A stretch of 64,000 nt of DNA from Rhodobacter viridis (GTDB lineage: Bacteria; Pseudomonadota; Alphaproteobacteria; Rhodobacterales; Rhodobacteraceae): contig NZ_QJTK01000015.1 of the NCBI RefSeq assembly GCF_003217355.1, positions 16,145 through 80,144 on the forward strand, read 5' to 3'. The notes beneath the pieces were generated by a model. That model was not told the origin of the DNA. It worked only from the letters and a program-made list of their open reading frames with translations, and did no database searches. The stretch's first letter is position 1; each line of letters starts with the position of its first letter. Position numbers and translations under genes: made by a program. Shown here piece by piece: positions 1 to 8,842 of the stretch.

Positions 1-584
1 CGACCATCTTCCTGCAGGGCGAAGAGGCAAGCGCGGTCTATGTGGTGATCGAAGGCTGGGTGAAGCTCTACCGCGTCGCGCCGAATGGCTCCGAGGCGGT
101 GGTGAGCGTCTTCACCCGGGGTGACAGTTTCGGCGAGGCGGTGGCCTTTACCGGCGGCAGCTATCCGGTCTCGGCCGAGGCCGCGACCGATGTCATGCTC
201 GTCCGGATCGAAACCGCCGAAATGCTGCGGCTGATCGAGCGGCAACCGGGTCTGGCCGTCTCGCTTCTGGCAGCCACCTTCGCGCATCTGCATCGCCTTG
301 TGGGCCAGATCGAGCAGTTGAAGGCGCGTTCGGGGGCGCAGCGCGTGGCCGAGTTCCTGCTTGAACATGTGAACGAAGAGCGCGGTCCCTGCGCCGTCGT
401 TCTGCCCTATGACAAGGTGCTGATCGCCGGACGTCTGGGCATGAAGCCGGAAAGCCTCAGCCGCGCCTTTGCCCGGTTGCGCGAAAAGGGCGTGCAGGTG
501 CGTCAGTCGGTGGCGGAGATCGAAGACGTCGCGGCGCTGCGCGATTATGTCGAGGAAGACCCGGGCCTGTCCTGGTCACGCTAG
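1..584 (+). CDS. Crp/Fnr-family regulator, NnrR/Dnr-like (5' end outside window)
   Basis: Partial gene whose frame is open from base 3, so the true start lies upstream. The visible 193 residues show the cyclic-nucleotide-type beta barrel (FLQGEEASAVYVVIEGWVKL, then GDSFGEAVAF), a long dimerisation helix, and a C-terminal winged helix-turn-helix around KVLIAGRLGMKPESLSRAF. The LYRVAPNGSEAVV stretch is typical of Dnr/NnrR-type nitric-oxide or redox regulators of denitrifiers. The nearby nnrS with an Fnr-type box fits that role. No Cys cluster like that of Fnr is seen in the visible part, but the N-terminus is missing, so an Fnr-type iron-sulfur protein cannot be excluded. Confidence 0.8.
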   Translation, partial: TIFLQGEEASAVYVVIEGWVKLYRVAPNGSEAVVSVFTRGDSFGEAVAFTGGSYPVSAEAATDVMLVRIETAEMLRLIERQPGLAVSLLAATFAHLHRLVGQIEQLKARSGAQRVAEFLLEHVNEERGPCAVVLPYDKVLIAGRLGMKPESLSRAFARLREKGVQVRQSVAEIEDVAALRDYVEEDPGLSWSR

Positions 585-755
585 ACCGGCACCGGACAAG
601 GTCTGGGGTCTTCGAGGCGGCTTCTGGCCCTTGCCGACCGCGGGGAACGCCCGCAAACCACATCGAAAAGGCGCGCGACCGTCGGGAAGGCTTTCGCATC
701 AGGCGCCCAGATCTTGTTGCTTTCCGCTTGCGCCTTCGCTCTGCAGCCTTGCCCC

Positions 756-3134
756 TCAGGCCGATTTGCGTTCCGCCTCGGCGGTTTCTTCCCAGCCGGT
801 GAATTGCGCGATCAGCTTGCCAAGATCGGCCACCGCCGCCGCAAGCGAGGTTGTGGCCGCCGTCGTCTCCTCGAACATCGCGGCATTTTCCTGTGTCGCC
901 GTATCGAGCTGCCCCAGCGCCTTGGTCACTTCGGAAATGCCCTGCTCCTGTTCGCTGGCGCTGGAGGCAATCTCGCTCACCCGCCCCGAAATATCGGAAA
1001 CGGCGCCGGAGATGTTTTCCAGCGCTGTCCCGCAGTCGCGCACCAGCGCGACCCCCTCGCGCACCTGGGCCCCGCTGTCGGCGATCAAGGACCCGATCTG
1101 CGCGGCCGAGTCGGCGGCACGCTGGGCCAGCGCCCGCACCTCCGAGGCGACGACGGCAAAACCGCGGCCGGCTTCCCCCGCGCGGGCGGCCTCGACCCCG
1201 GCATTCAGCGCCAGAAGGTTGGTCTGGAAGGCGATATCGTCGATCACACTGATGATGCGGCTGATCGCCTCTGACGAGGCCTCGATGCGCTGCATCGCCT
1301 CGACCGCCGCGCGCATGGTCTGCTGCGAGCGCTCTGCCCGGTCGCAGGCATCATGGGCCAGCGCGCGCACGCGATTGATGCCGGAGTTGGTCTGCCCGAC
1401 CGCGGTCAGCATCTCGTGCATCGTCGAAGAGGTTTCATCGAGAGCCGCGGCCGAGGATTCGGTCCGCCGCGACAGGTTCACGGCGGCATTTGCGATTTCG
1501 TCACTGTCGGTGCGGATCGATTGCGCCGCGGTCGAAATCTCGGTCACGATCTGGCGCAGGCTCTTGGCGGCGGCGTTGAAATCCATCCGCAGCCCCTTGT
1601 AGGTCTCGCCGAAGAACGTGTCGATCGAGACGTCCAGCCGTCCATCGGCAAGCGCCCGCAGCGAATTGCTGAGCGCCTGCACCACATCCATCAATGCCGC
1701 ATCGGCGCGGGCCCGTTCGGCATCGATCTCGGCACGCCGGGCATCCTCGGCCAGACGCTGGGCCTCCTCGGCCTCCCGGGCACGTTCCTGTTCAAGACGC
1801 TCGCGCGCCGCCTCCTGCACCAGAAGCTCGCGTTCCCGCGCAGCATTGGCCGTTCGCTCGGCGGCAAGGCGTGCATCGGTCTCACGCGCCGACAGCAGCG
1901 CTTGACGGAACCGTTCCAGCGCCCGCGCCATCCGGCCGACTTCGTCCAGACGGTCGCGGTGCGGAACCTCGTGATCAAGCTGCCCCTGTCCGACCTCGTT
2001 CATCGCCAGCGTGAGCCGGGTCAAGGGCTGGCTGATCGAGCGCGACAGCGGCACCGCCAGAGCGGCGGCAACCGCAATCACCAGGACAGCAATCGCCCCG
2101 AAAGCCATCGTCATCTTCGTCAGCGCCGCCAGCATTTCGGTCGAACTCTGGCTGGTAAGCAGCGCCCATCGGGTGCCAAGGAACGTCATCGGGCGATAAT
2201 TGATGTAGCGATCCCCCGCGGCATCGCTCAGTCGCATCACCCCCGACTCACCCGCCAGCGCCGCGCGCAAGGCCGCGTTGTCCTCGCGCGTTTTCAGAAT
2301 GTCGTCTTGCGCGGTCGACAAGAGATCAGAGCGCAAGAGCCGATCGGCGCCCACCAGATAGGCCGATTTGCCGTCACTGCCGTCGGTGACGCTTTGCACC
2401 GCGGCATTCATCGCCGCGATCGGCAGTTGAATGGCGATCACACCCAGACGCTTGCCATCCTCGGTCAGCACCGGCGCCGCAATGAAGGCGGCCGGGGCAT
2501 CGGCGCTGGGGGCATAGGGGGCGAAATCGCGAAAGGCCGCGCCGTCCGCGGGCAGGGCCATCGCATCGCGAAACACCTCGGCCAGACCGGTGTCCTTCCA
2601 GTCCCCGGTCAGCACGTTCGAGGCAAAGTCCCGCTCCTTGAACACGGTGTAGACGACGTCGCCCGCCGGATCGATCAGGAAGATATCGTAAAAACCCCGC
2701 TCGGAGAGGCGCTTGGCCAGTCCCGGATGCAGATCGGCATGCAGCGCGTCATAGGGGCTGTGATCGCCCGCAGACATCAGACGGTTCTTTTCGCCCAGCG
2801 GGTTCGGGTTCTTGTCGATATAGGTTCCCTGCAAGCTCGCGCGGGCATCCGGCATGGCCTGATAGACCGCGGTCATCGCACTGAGCGCGCGCTGGATCGC
2901 ATGGTCGCGCGACATCGAGATCAGATCCGCCTTCGTGCCGTCCAGAAGCAGACCCAGCGCCTGCTCCGGACCGCGGGCGAGCGTGTCGAGGTTGGTCTTC
3001 GCACTCTCGATCAGCGTCTGGCGTGTGATGACATAGGCAGGCACGGCAAGGAACATTCCCGCAAGCAGCGCGACGATCATCATGATCATTGGCAGGCGCC
3101 GGGACAGGTCCAGCGCATTCATCTTGGAAAACAT
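756..3134 (-). CDS. Methyl-accepting chemotaxis protein
   Basis: Chemoreceptor of 792 residues. It has an N-terminal membrane helix (about 15-37), a periplasmic ligand-binding domain of the double-Cache kind (about 40-330, with AYLVGADR), a second membrane helix (342-364) and a HAMP domain. A long Glu/Arg/Ala-rich coiled coil (about 415-480) and a second HAMP-like segment (486-532) follow. The conserved signalling hairpin [19 protein letters not shown] (637-655) would bind CheA/CheW. No CheR/CheB-tethering pentapeptide is present at the C-terminus. It is transcribed divergently from nnrS and the ligand cannot be predicted from sequence. Confidence 0.93.
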   Translation of the reverse strand: MFSKMNALDLSRRLPMIMMIVALLAGMFLAVPAYVITRQTLIESAKTNLDTLARGPEQALGLLLDGTKADLISMSRDHAIQRALSAMTAVYQAMPDARASLQGTYIDKNPNPLGEKNRLMSAGDHSPYDALHADLHPGLAKRLSERGFYDIFLIDPAGDVVYTVFKERDFASNVLTGDWKDTGLAEVFRDAMALPADGAAFRDFAPYAPSADAPAAFIAAPVLTEDGKRLGVIAIQLPIAAMNAAVQSVTDGSDGKSAYLVGADRLLRSDLLSTAQDDILKTREDNAALRAALAGESGVMRLSDAAGDRYINYRPMTFLGTRWALLTSQSSTEMLAALTKMTMAFGAIAVLVIAVAAALAVPLSRSISQPLTRLTLAMNEVGQGQLDHEVPHRDRLDEVGRMARALERFRQALLSARETDARLAAERTANAARERELLVQEAARERLEQERAREAEEAQRLAEDARRAEIDAERARADAALMDVVQALSNSLRALADGRLDVSIDTFFGETYKGLRMDFNAAAKSLRQIVTEISTAAQSIRTDSDEIANAAVNLSRRTESSAAALDETSSTMHEMLTAVGQTNSGINRVRALAHDACDRAERSQQTMRAAVEAMQRIEASSEAISRIISVIDDIAFQTNLLALNAGVEAARAGEAGRGFAVVASEVRALAQRAADSAAQIGSLIADSGAQVREGVALVRDCGTALENISGAVSDISGRVSEIASSASEQEQGISEVTKALGQLDTATQENAAMFEETTAATTSLAAAVADLGKLIAQFTGWEETAEAERKSA

Positions 3135-3269
3135 GCGGCGGCTTTCGGAACAAAACAGAACGACAGGTCCGCAAGTCTACGCGCGCAAGATTAACAGAAG
3201 CCAAAACCACACGCAAAGCGTGCAAGGCTGATCTTGCAGGTCCGACTCCGCCCGGCCACAGTGGCCACC

Positions 3270-3283
3270 TTGACTTTCATCAA
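3270..3283 (+). promoter_or_regulatory. Fnr/NnrR-type box upstream of nnrS
   Basis: TTGACTTTCATCAA matches nine of the ten fixed positions of the Fnr/NnrR consensus TTGAT-N4-ATCAA. It sits 56 bases upstream of the nnrS start, in the divergent region with the chemoreceptor gene. Control by FnrL or an NnrR-type protein (possibly the gene at the window start) is inferred. Confidence 0.7.
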
Positions 3284-3338
3284 GGGGTCGCAGGCACTTT
3301 CCCACAAGGATCGGAGCACGCTCGCGAAAGGACCTGCC

Positions 3339-4559
3339 ATGACCGCCCTCACCCGTCTCTTCTCTGAAGGGTTTCGTATCTTTTTCCTGCTCGCGGGGCT
3401 CTGGGGAGCGCTGGCGATGCTGATCTGGGGGCTGTGGCTTGCGGTGCATGCGTTCGGCGGCATGATGGACCTGCCCGCCGACCTGCCGCCGCAGTGGTGG
3501 CATGGGCATGAGATGATCTTCGGCTTCGGCTCTGCCGCGGCGGCGGGGTTCCTGCTGACGGCCGTGCCGAACTGGACCGGCGCCGCCTCGGCCGGGCCGC
3601 GGTTCCTGATCGCGGCGGCGGCGCTTTGGCTGGCCGGGCGGATCGGCCTGTGGCTTTGGGGGATCGTCCCCGGACCGCTGGCGGCCGCGCTCGCGCTCGC
3701 GTTCCTGCCGCTGCTTGCAGCGCGGATCTGGGCCATGCTGCGGCAGGCGCCGAAACCGGCCAACCTGATGGTTCTGGCGCTGGTCGGGCTGATCTGGCTG
3801 GCCGAGGCACGGGTGATGCTCGATGCGCTTGGCTGGCCGCTGGGCGAAGCCGTCGCGGGGCTGCACGGGGCGCTGGCGGCGCTGATCGCGCTGATCGTCA
3901 TCGTCGGCGGGCGCATCACCCCCGCCTTCACCCGCAATGTGCTGGCGCGCAAGGCCATGCTGGCGGGGGCGGCCCCCGATCTTGGCAAGGCCGGAGCCCC
4001 CGGCCTGCCGGTCAGCTTACCGCAGGCCGATCGCGTGGCGATCGGGGCGGCCATCACCGCCGCCGTGGCGATCACGCTCGGCCTGCCGGACGCGCTGATC
4101 GGCGCGGCGGAACTGACCCTTGGCACCGCGCAACTGCTGCGCATCGCGCGCTGGCGCGGCTGGTCGGTGCGGTCGGAACCAATCCTCGTCGTGCTGCACG
4201 GGGCGATGGCTCTGGTCGGTGTCGGCGCCCTGCTGCAAGGCTTGGCCGCCTTCGGCATCGGCTCGGAGATCGGCGCGATGCATTTCTCGGCCGTGGGCGG
4301 GGTTGGCACGATGGTGATGGGGGTGATGAGTCGGGCCACGCTGGGCCACACCGGACGCCCGCTCGTCGCGCCCTTCCCCGTCGCGCTGGCCTATGCGCTG
4401 ATCCCGGTGGCGGCGCTGCTGCGCTGGATCGCGGCGGCCGGGCCGCTGGCGCTTTACTACCCGGGCACGATCCTGGCCGCGACGCTCTGGGCCTTCGCCT
4501 TCGTGCTGTTCCTGATCGCCCTTGCCCCGGCGCTGCTGGGGCCACGCGCAAGATCCTGA
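3339..4559 (+). CDS. nnrS: NnrS family haem-copper membrane protein
   Basis: A 406-residue, very hydrophobic protein with about twelve predicted membrane helices. The N-terminus FSEGFRIFFLLAGLWGAL and the early WWHGHEMIFGF motif are characteristic of NnrS. The histidines in that motif are candidate metal ligands. NnrS proteins occur with denitrification or NO-stress genes and in other bacteria protect against nitrosative stress. The start was chosen at the ATG after a purine-rich stretch; a longer in-frame start would run through the Fnr-type box. The box and the Crp/Fnr regulator at the window start support control by NO or low oxygen. Confidence 0.93.
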   Translation: MTALTRLFSEGFRIFFLLAGLWGALAMLIWGLWLAVHAFGGMMDLPADLPPQWWHGHEMIFGFGSAAAAGFLLTAVPNWTGAASAGPRFLIAAAALWLAGRIGLWLWGIVPGPLAAALALAFLPLLAARIWAMLRQAPKPANLMVLALVGLIWLAEARVMLDALGWPLGEAVAGLHGALAALIALIVIVGGRITPAFTRNVLARKAMLAGAAPDLGKAGAPGLPVSLPQADRVAIGAAITAAVAITLGLPDALIGAAELTLGTAQLLRIARWRGWSVRSEPILVVLHGAMALVGVGALLQGLAAFGIGSEIGAMHFSAVGGVGTMVMGVMSRATLGHTGRPLVAPFPVALAYALIPVAALLRWIAAAGPLALYYPGTILAATLWAFAFVLFLIALAPALLGPRARS

Positions 4560-4596
4560 GGACATTGCGAACCGCGCACATCGATGATGGGGGAGA

Positions 4597-4673
4597 TGGT
4601 ACCGCCTCCCCGGCTCGAACGGGGGACCTCTGGATCCACAATCCAGCGCTCTAACCAACTGAGCTAAGGCGGC
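4597..4673 (-). tRNA. tRNA-His (GUG)
   Basis: The minus strand gives a complete cloverleaf: acceptor GCCGCCT/AGGCGGT, D arm GCTC/GAGC, anticodon loop TTGTGGA (anticodon GTG), T arm CCCCG/CGGGG, and an encoded CCA. The first pair is G1-U72 and the discriminator is A73. The genome has T, not G, before G1, so G-1 is not encoded. This is the known unusual alphaproteobacterial tRNA-His type. Confidence 0.97.
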
Positions 4674-4793
4674 ACTGAGGGGGCATTTAGCGGGCGGGGC
4701 GGGGGAATGCAAGAGGGGAAAATCGGGTCCCGCACAGCCGATGCTTGCCCCGTCGCCGCAGTTTGGCTAGGCACGGGCAAAATGGAGGCTCCG

Positions 4794-5018
4794 ATGGGCA
4801 TCAACGACGAAAACGACCTGGCTGGCGACCTGCAGATCGGCCCCACCGATCAGGGCATGGTGCGAATCTTCGTGACGGGCGACGGCTTCGAACTGCCCTT
4901 CGATTTCGACCCCGAAGAAGCCGAGGAAATCGCCCGCGAGCTGATGGATGCGGCCGAGGTCGCGCGCGCCATCGCCGACGGCGGCGCGAAGGGCGGCAAG
5001 CCGAAGGGCAAGCGCTAG
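4794..5018 (+). CDS. DUF6324 family small acidic protein
   Basis: A 74-residue hydrophilic protein, MGINDENDLAGDLQIG onward, with an acidic centre (DFDPEEAEEIARELMDAAE) and a basic Lys/Gly-rich tail. It looks like the DUF6324 family of Rhodobacterales; the function is unknown. The ATG at 4794 was chosen over an in-frame ATG at 4782 because GGAGG lies 5-9 bases upstream. Its stop codon overlaps the stop of the convergent mmcB gene. Confidence 0.75.
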   Translation: MGINDENDLAGDLQIGPTDQGMVRIFVTGDGFELPFDFDPEEAEEIARELMDAAEVARAIADGGAKGGKPKGKR

Positions 5019-5458
5019 GCCAGAAAGCCGGCGCCCGGATCGCCCCGCCCCGCCAGCCGCAAGGCCGCGGTGCGGGCGAATCCCTGCGTCACAAGCTTGC
5101 GCCGCGCGGGGGCCAGTTTCGCCTCGGGACCATGACGCAGGATCTCGGCGCCGAAGCGATCGGCCAAGATCAAGCCGGTCTCTTCGGGCAGGATCTCGAC
5201 CGGAAAATCGGTGTCGACAGCCCAGAAGAATCGGTCGCCATAATCCAGATAGCCCTGCCACTTCCGGTCCGAGGTGAAATCGGCGCGCGAAGATTTGCAT
5301 TCGACAATCCAGATTTCACCCTTGCGACCGAGCGCCATCACGTCTACCCGCAGACCCGGACGGGGCATGACCTCGGTCAGACAGGCAAAGCCGTGATCCA
5401 TCAGGCACCGGCTCACGCCGCGCGCCAGAAGTTGACCGGGGGAAAGATCATTCGCCAT
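5015..5458 (-). CDS. MmcB family DNA repair protein
   Basis: A 147-residue protein resembling MmcB, a predicted PD-(D/E)XK-type nuclease of alphaproteobacteria linked to DNA damage repair. Visible landmarks are the N-terminal helix LSPGQLLARGVSRCLMDHG, the RVDVMAL segment with a candidate catalytic Asp, IWIVECKSSRADF with the E-x-K signature, and a WQGYLDYGDRFFWAV block. The start was placed at MANDLSPG; longer in-frame extensions look non-coding. It converges on the DUF6324 gene with overlapping stop codons. Confidence 0.85.
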   Translation of the reverse strand: MANDLSPGQLLARGVSRCLMDHGFACLTEVMPRPGLRVDVMALGRKGEIWIVECKSSRADFTSDRKWQGYLDYGDRFFWAVDTDFPVEILPEETGLILADRFGAEILRHGPEAKLAPARRKLVTQGFARTAALRLAGRGDPGAGFLA

Positions 5459-5555
5459 GCGGGAAATATGAACGAAGCATGAACATCTGTCGAGAGGGTT
5501 GACGCGCAAGTCCTCGATTGCAAACATGCTTTCCAGAACCATCAAAGGTTGCACC

Positions 5556-5903
5556 ATGGAAGACTACCAACGCCGACTCGCCGCCGCCCGGGCAGAACTC
5601 GAAGCACTTGGATTGCGCGGACTGCCGCATCCGATTCAGGACAGGGTGATGCGGCTCTTCGGTGGCGAGGCGCGGCCCTGGCCCTATCTGCCGCTCGGCG
5701 TGCGGATGAGCGCCTATGCGATTCCCTATGCCTTCATCTGGACCGCGGCGAATTTCTTCCTGCGCTGGAAAGACCGCCCGATCGAGCCGGGCGAGGCCGT
5801 CGTCTCGACGGTGATGACGGTGGCGCTGTTTTCGATGCTGATGCTGGGCTATGAACTGCGGCGCTGGCAGTCGGTGAAGCTGAGCCGTTGGGAAGATCTC
5901 TGA
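5556..5903 (+). CDS. Small membrane protein, possibly DUF6404-like
   Basis: A 115-residue protein. Residues 1-45 are hydrophilic and helical (EDYQRRLAAARAELEALG). Two membrane helices follow, around AYAIPYAFIWTAANFFL and VSTVMTVALFSMLMLGYEL, then a short charged tail. The layout resembles small DUF6404-like membrane proteins, but this is a weak impression and no function can be assigned. The start is the ATG at MEDYQ. The 6S RNA gene begins about 40 bases after its stop. Confidence 0.65.
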   Translation: MEDYQRRLAAARAELEALGLRGLPHPIQDRVMRLFGGEARPWPYLPLGVRMSAYAIPYAFIWTAANFFLRWKDRPIEPGEAVVSTVMTVALFSMLMLGYELRRWQSVKLSRWEDL

Positions 5904-5942
5904 CCGCCCTTGCCGCGGTCTCTTCCTGCCCCTATCTTGCGT

Positions 5943-6108
5943 CTTGGCGGTTACTGCTCTTCGCGTGAACGGGGCCTTTTTCCAGTGGCCGATAACCATT
6001 CCTGAGGGAGCCGGCTCTGCTTTGGCCCTGGCCTCTGTATCTGGCACCCACCTGACTTGTCAGGCTCTCGGGAAATTTCGCCCCCACGGTCGCTGCGGTT
6101 TCCGCCAC
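5943..6108 (+). ncRNA. ssrS: 6S RNA
   Basis: This gene-free stretch folds like 6S RNA. The closing stem pairs GGCGG (5946-5950) with CCGCC (6102-6106). The long imperfect hairpin carries the 6S-like blocks GTGAACGGGGCC and CCTGAGGGAGCCGGCTCTG. A terminator hairpin follows. The next gene, on the opposite strand, is an sspA-like membrane protein, as reported for R. sphaeroides. 6S RNA binds the housekeeping RNA polymerase and is read as template for product RNAs. The ends are estimates. Confidence 0.75.
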
Positions 6109-6131
6109 CTCACGACAGCCCGAAATCGAAA

Positions 6132-6160
6132 ACCCCCCGCTTTTCAGCGAGGGGATTTTC
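6132..6160 (+). terminator. Rho-independent terminator after 6S RNA
   Basis: Stem CCCC-CGCT / AGCG-AGGGG with a short T-rich loop, followed by ATTTTCG. It lies 25-50 bases after the 6S RNA closing stem and just before the convergent sspA-like gene. Confidence 0.65.
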
Positions 6161-6185
6161 GTCTTCCGGAGGCCTTCGAGAAAAC

Positions 6186-6539
6186 TTAGCGCAGGGTGCG
6201 GCCGAGCTGGCGGCGGGCACGGCTTTCGCTGCGCACGGGAACCGGGATGGCGATCAGCTCGGCGGCCATGTCATGGCTCGGGATCGCATCGCGCTTGCCG
6301 CCACCGGGCGGCGTCTGATCCTCGGCCATGTTCATCACGGCGATGGCGAATTGCACGCCCGCAAAGACCACGGTGTTGAAGACGAAAAGCAGGGTCACGG
6401 CGATATAGCCAATGTCGGAACTGAAGATCAGATGCCGCAGATGCGCGACATCAAAGCCCAGCAGCAAACCGACGAACAGGGCAGAGAGCCCCGCCCCGAA
6501 GAGCACGTTGCGAATGTAGAGGCGCACGAGTTCCGGCAT
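6186..6539 (-). CDS. sspA: SspA-like salt-stress-associated membrane protein
   Basis: A 117-residue protein with two or three membrane helices (VLFGAGLSALFVGLLLGF and YIAVTLLFVFNTVVFAGVQF) and a cytoplasmic, Arg-rich C-terminal tail. Its place, antisense and immediately downstream of the 6S RNA gene, matches the R. sphaeroides sspA arrangement, where sspA rises under high salt when 6S RNA is deleted. The name rests on this synteny and the similar small membrane architecture. The start is the ATG preceded by a GGAGGAAT-like ribosome binding site. Confidence 0.7.
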   Translation of the reverse strand: MPELVRLYIRNVLFGAGLSALFVGLLLGFDVAHLRHLIFSSDIGYIAVTLLFVFNTVVFAGVQFAIAVMNMAEDQTPPGGGKRDAIPSHDMAAELIAIPVPVRSESRARRQLGRTLR

Positions 6540-6667
6540 GACGATTCCTCCGTCGTTGGAATCATTCTAGCGCAGTCTGCGCGAATTCAAACCGCAAATT
6601 TGCCGTTTTGCCGCAGTTCCGTCACAAAATATTGGTGAAGGCGTCCCGTCCCGGCGGGACGATCGGC

Positions 6668-7165
6668 TCAGAACGCCTCGGGGCGAACCTCGCGGGCCAT
6701 GTGATCAAGCACCGCATTGACGAATTTCGTCTCTTTGCCCTCGGGAAAGAAGGCGCGGGCAACCTCGACGAATTCGTTGATCACGACCTTGATCGGCGTC
6801 GCCGGATTGACCATTTCGGCCCCCGCGGCGCGGAAGAGCGCGCGCAGCACCGGGTCGATGCGCTCGATCGGCCAGGTGGCGACCAGCGCGCGGTCGGTGG
6901 TCTGGTCGATCTTCGCCTGCCACATCACCGCATCATCGAGCAGACGGCGGAACAGGTCATAATCGCCCTCGGCCAGCTCTTCGCCCTCGTCGGTGGTCAT
7001 GCCGAAGCGGAAGCTTTCGAATTCGCGGGCGACGCGGTCCACCCCCTGCCCCGCCGCTTCCATCTGGAAGAGCGCCTGCACGGCATAAAGCCGCGCGGCC
7101 GAGCGCATCCGGCGTTTTTCTTCCGGCGTCGGCTTGCGGGGCGTCTCGGGGGTGGTGTCGGTCAT
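6668..7165 (-). CDS. nusB: Transcription antitermination factor NusB
   Basis: A 165-residue all-helical protein. It has the NusB landmarks RSAARLYAVQALFQME near the N-terminus and the C-terminal VVINEFVEVARAFFPEGKETKFVNAVLDHMAR helix pair, which with NusE binds boxA RNA. The first 20 residues are a polar extension common in alphaproteobacteria. It is the last gene of the riboflavin block, 26 bases after ribH, as in many bacteria. The start is the ATG 10 bases after GAGGAT. Confidence 0.96.
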   Translation of the reverse strand: MTDTTPETPRKPTPEEKRRMRSAARLYAVQALFQMEAAGQGVDRVAREFESFRFGMTTDEGEELAEGDYDLFRRLLDDAVMWQAKIDQTTDRALVATWPIERIDPVLRALFRAAGAEMVNPATPIKVVINEFVEVARAFFPEGKETKFVNAVLDHMAREVRPEAF

Positions 7166-7191
7166 GATTGTGCGATCCTCAGGTGGCCCGG

Positions 7192-7707
7192 TCAGACGGT
7201 GTCGCCCTTGGGGCGAAAGCCGATTCCCTGCGTCCGGGTGGCCCATTTGCGCGAGAGCGCGATCAGATGCAAGGCCGCAGCCGCCGCACCGCCGCCCTTG
7301 TCCTGATCTTCGGGCTTGGCGCGGGCCTCGGCCTGGGCGCGACTTTCCACCGTCAGGATGCCGTTGCCGATGCACAACCCCTGCAGGCCGAGCATCATCA
7401 GACCGCGCGAGCTGTCATTGCAGACGGTGTCGTAATGCGTGGTTTCGCCACGGATCACGCAGCCAAGCGCCACATAGCCATCGTAATCCGAGAGCCGCTC
7501 GGCCATGCCGATGGCGGTCGGCACCTCCAGCGCGCCGGGCACTTCGGCGATCTCGACCTCGGCCCCGGCTTTGGCGGCCACCGCCTTCGCCCCCGCAATC
7601 ATCCAATCGGCGATGTCGCGATAATAGGGCGCGACGACGATCAGAAGCTTCACCGGCTTGTCGAAGACGGGCAGCGGCAGCGTGTAGTGGTTTTCGTTCG
7701 CCGCCAT
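7192..7707 (-). CDS. ribH: 6,7-dimethyl-8-ribityllumazine synthase
   Basis: Lumazine synthase of 171 residues. It condenses 5-amino-6-ribitylamino-uracil with 3,4-dihydroxy-2-butanone 4-phosphate in the penultimate riboflavin step. Visible landmarks are LLIVVAPYY (substrate-binding aromatic region), EVPGALEVP, and the ALGCVIRGETTHYD segment with the catalytic His. The start lies two bases after the ribBX stop region, so the two genes are almost certainly co-transcribed. Confidence 0.97.
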   Translation of the reverse strand: MAANENHYTLPLPVFDKPVKLLIVVAPYYRDIADWMIAGAKAVAAKAGAEVEIAEVPGALEVPTAIGMAERLSDYDGYVALGCVIRGETTHYDTVCNDSSRGLMMLGLQGLCIGNGILTVESRAQAEARAKPEDQDKGGGAAAAALHLIALSRKWATRTQGIGFRPKGDTV

Positions 7708-7708
7708 C

Positions 7709-8842
7709 TCAATACCCCCGGGTTTCGTCGATCGAAAGCCCATAGCCCTCGATGCCGATCACCTTGGGCTTCGGCGAATTCGTCAGCAGTTTCAGATGGC
7801 TGATGCCCAGCGCCAGAAGGATCTGCGCGCCCAGACCGTATTGGCGCAAGGTCTGCGGCGAGGCTTCGCCCGGCATCGGCATCTTCGCGGTGGTTTCGCG
7901 CAAGAGCACGACGACGCCACGGCCCTCGGCGGCAATCGCCTCCATCGCGCGGCCCAGATCGTTCATCTTGCCCGGACGCAGCCCCAGCACATCCGAGAGC
8001 GGATCGAGCGCATGCATCCGCACGAGCACCGGTTCCGGGCCGGAAATATCGCCCTTGGTCAGAACGATATGCTCGGCGCCCTCGGTCTGGTCGGCAAAGA
8101 TCCGCATCGACCAGTCGCCGCCGAATTCCGACTGCACGGCGCGCTGCGCGGTTTCCCGCACCAGATGGTCATAGCGGCGGCGATAGGCGATCAGGTCGGA
8201 AATCGTGCCGATCTTCAGCCCATGCTTTTGCGCAAAAGCGATCAGATCGGGCAGACGCGCCATCGTGCCGTCTTCGTTCATCACTTCGCAGATCACGCCC
8301 GAGGGGTTCAGCCCCGCCAGACGCGAGATATCGACCGCGGCTTCGGTATGCCCGGCGCGGACCAGCACGCCGCCATCGCGGGCGCGCAGCGGGAACAGGT
8401 GGCCCGGCGTCGCGATGTCCTGACGGCCCTTGGTCGGGTCGATCGCCACGGCCACGGTGCGGGCGCGGTCATGCGCCGAAATCCCGGTCGAAATCCCCTC
8501 GCGCGCCTCGATCGAGACGGTGAAGGCGGTCTCGTGACGGCTGGAGTTCGAAGACGCCATCAGCGGCAGCCCGAGCGCCTCGATCCGGTCGGCGGTCAGC
8601 GCAAGGCAAACCAGCCCGCGGCCGTGCATCGCCATGAAGTTGATCGCATTCGGCGTCGCCATCTGCGCCGGAATGATCAGGTCGCCCTCGTTCTCGCGAT
8701 CCTCGTGATCGACGAGGATGAACATCTTGCCGTTGCGGGCATCCTCGATGATCTCCTCGATCGAGGACATCGCATCGCGGTAGCTTTGCTCCACCGGGCC
8801 CGGGGTTTCGTGATTGCCAGCTTTGTCCACCGGGTTCGTCAT
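7709..8842 (-). CDS. ribB: 3,4-dihydroxy-2-butanone 4-phosphate synthase with degenerate GTP cyclohydrolase II-like domain (RibBX type)
   Basis: A 377-residue protein. The N-terminal DHBP synthase is intact, with DHEDRENEGD for metal and substrate binding and VRAGHTEAAVDIS. The C-terminal ~150 residues align in position with GTP cyclohydrolase II. However, they lack the three zinc-binding cysteines and the QEGRGIGL-type loop, showing RGVVVLLRETTAKMPMPGE instead. It is therefore probably only a DHBP synthase, as in the RibBX proteins described in rhizobia. The ATG at 8842 overlaps the ribE stop as ATGA. An in-frame ATG three codons upstream is possible. Confidence 0.93.
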   Translation of the reverse strand: MTNPVDKAGNHETPGPVEQSYRDAMSSIEEIIEDARNGKMFILVDHEDRENEGDLIIPAQMATPNAINFMAMHGRGLVCLALTADRIEALGLPLMASSNSSRHETAFTVSIEAREGISTGISAHDRARTVAVAIDPTKGRQDIATPGHLFPLRARDGGVLVRAGHTEAAVDISRLAGLNPSGVICEVMNEDGTMARLPDLIAFAQKHGLKIGTISDLIAYRRRYDHLVRETAQRAVQSEFGGDWSMRIFADQTEGAEHIVLTKGDISGPEPVLVRMHALDPLSDVLGLRPGKMNDLGRAMEAIAAEGRGVVVLLRETTAKMPMPGEASPQTLRQYGLGAQILLALGISHLKLLTNSPKPKVIGIEGYGLSIDETRGY

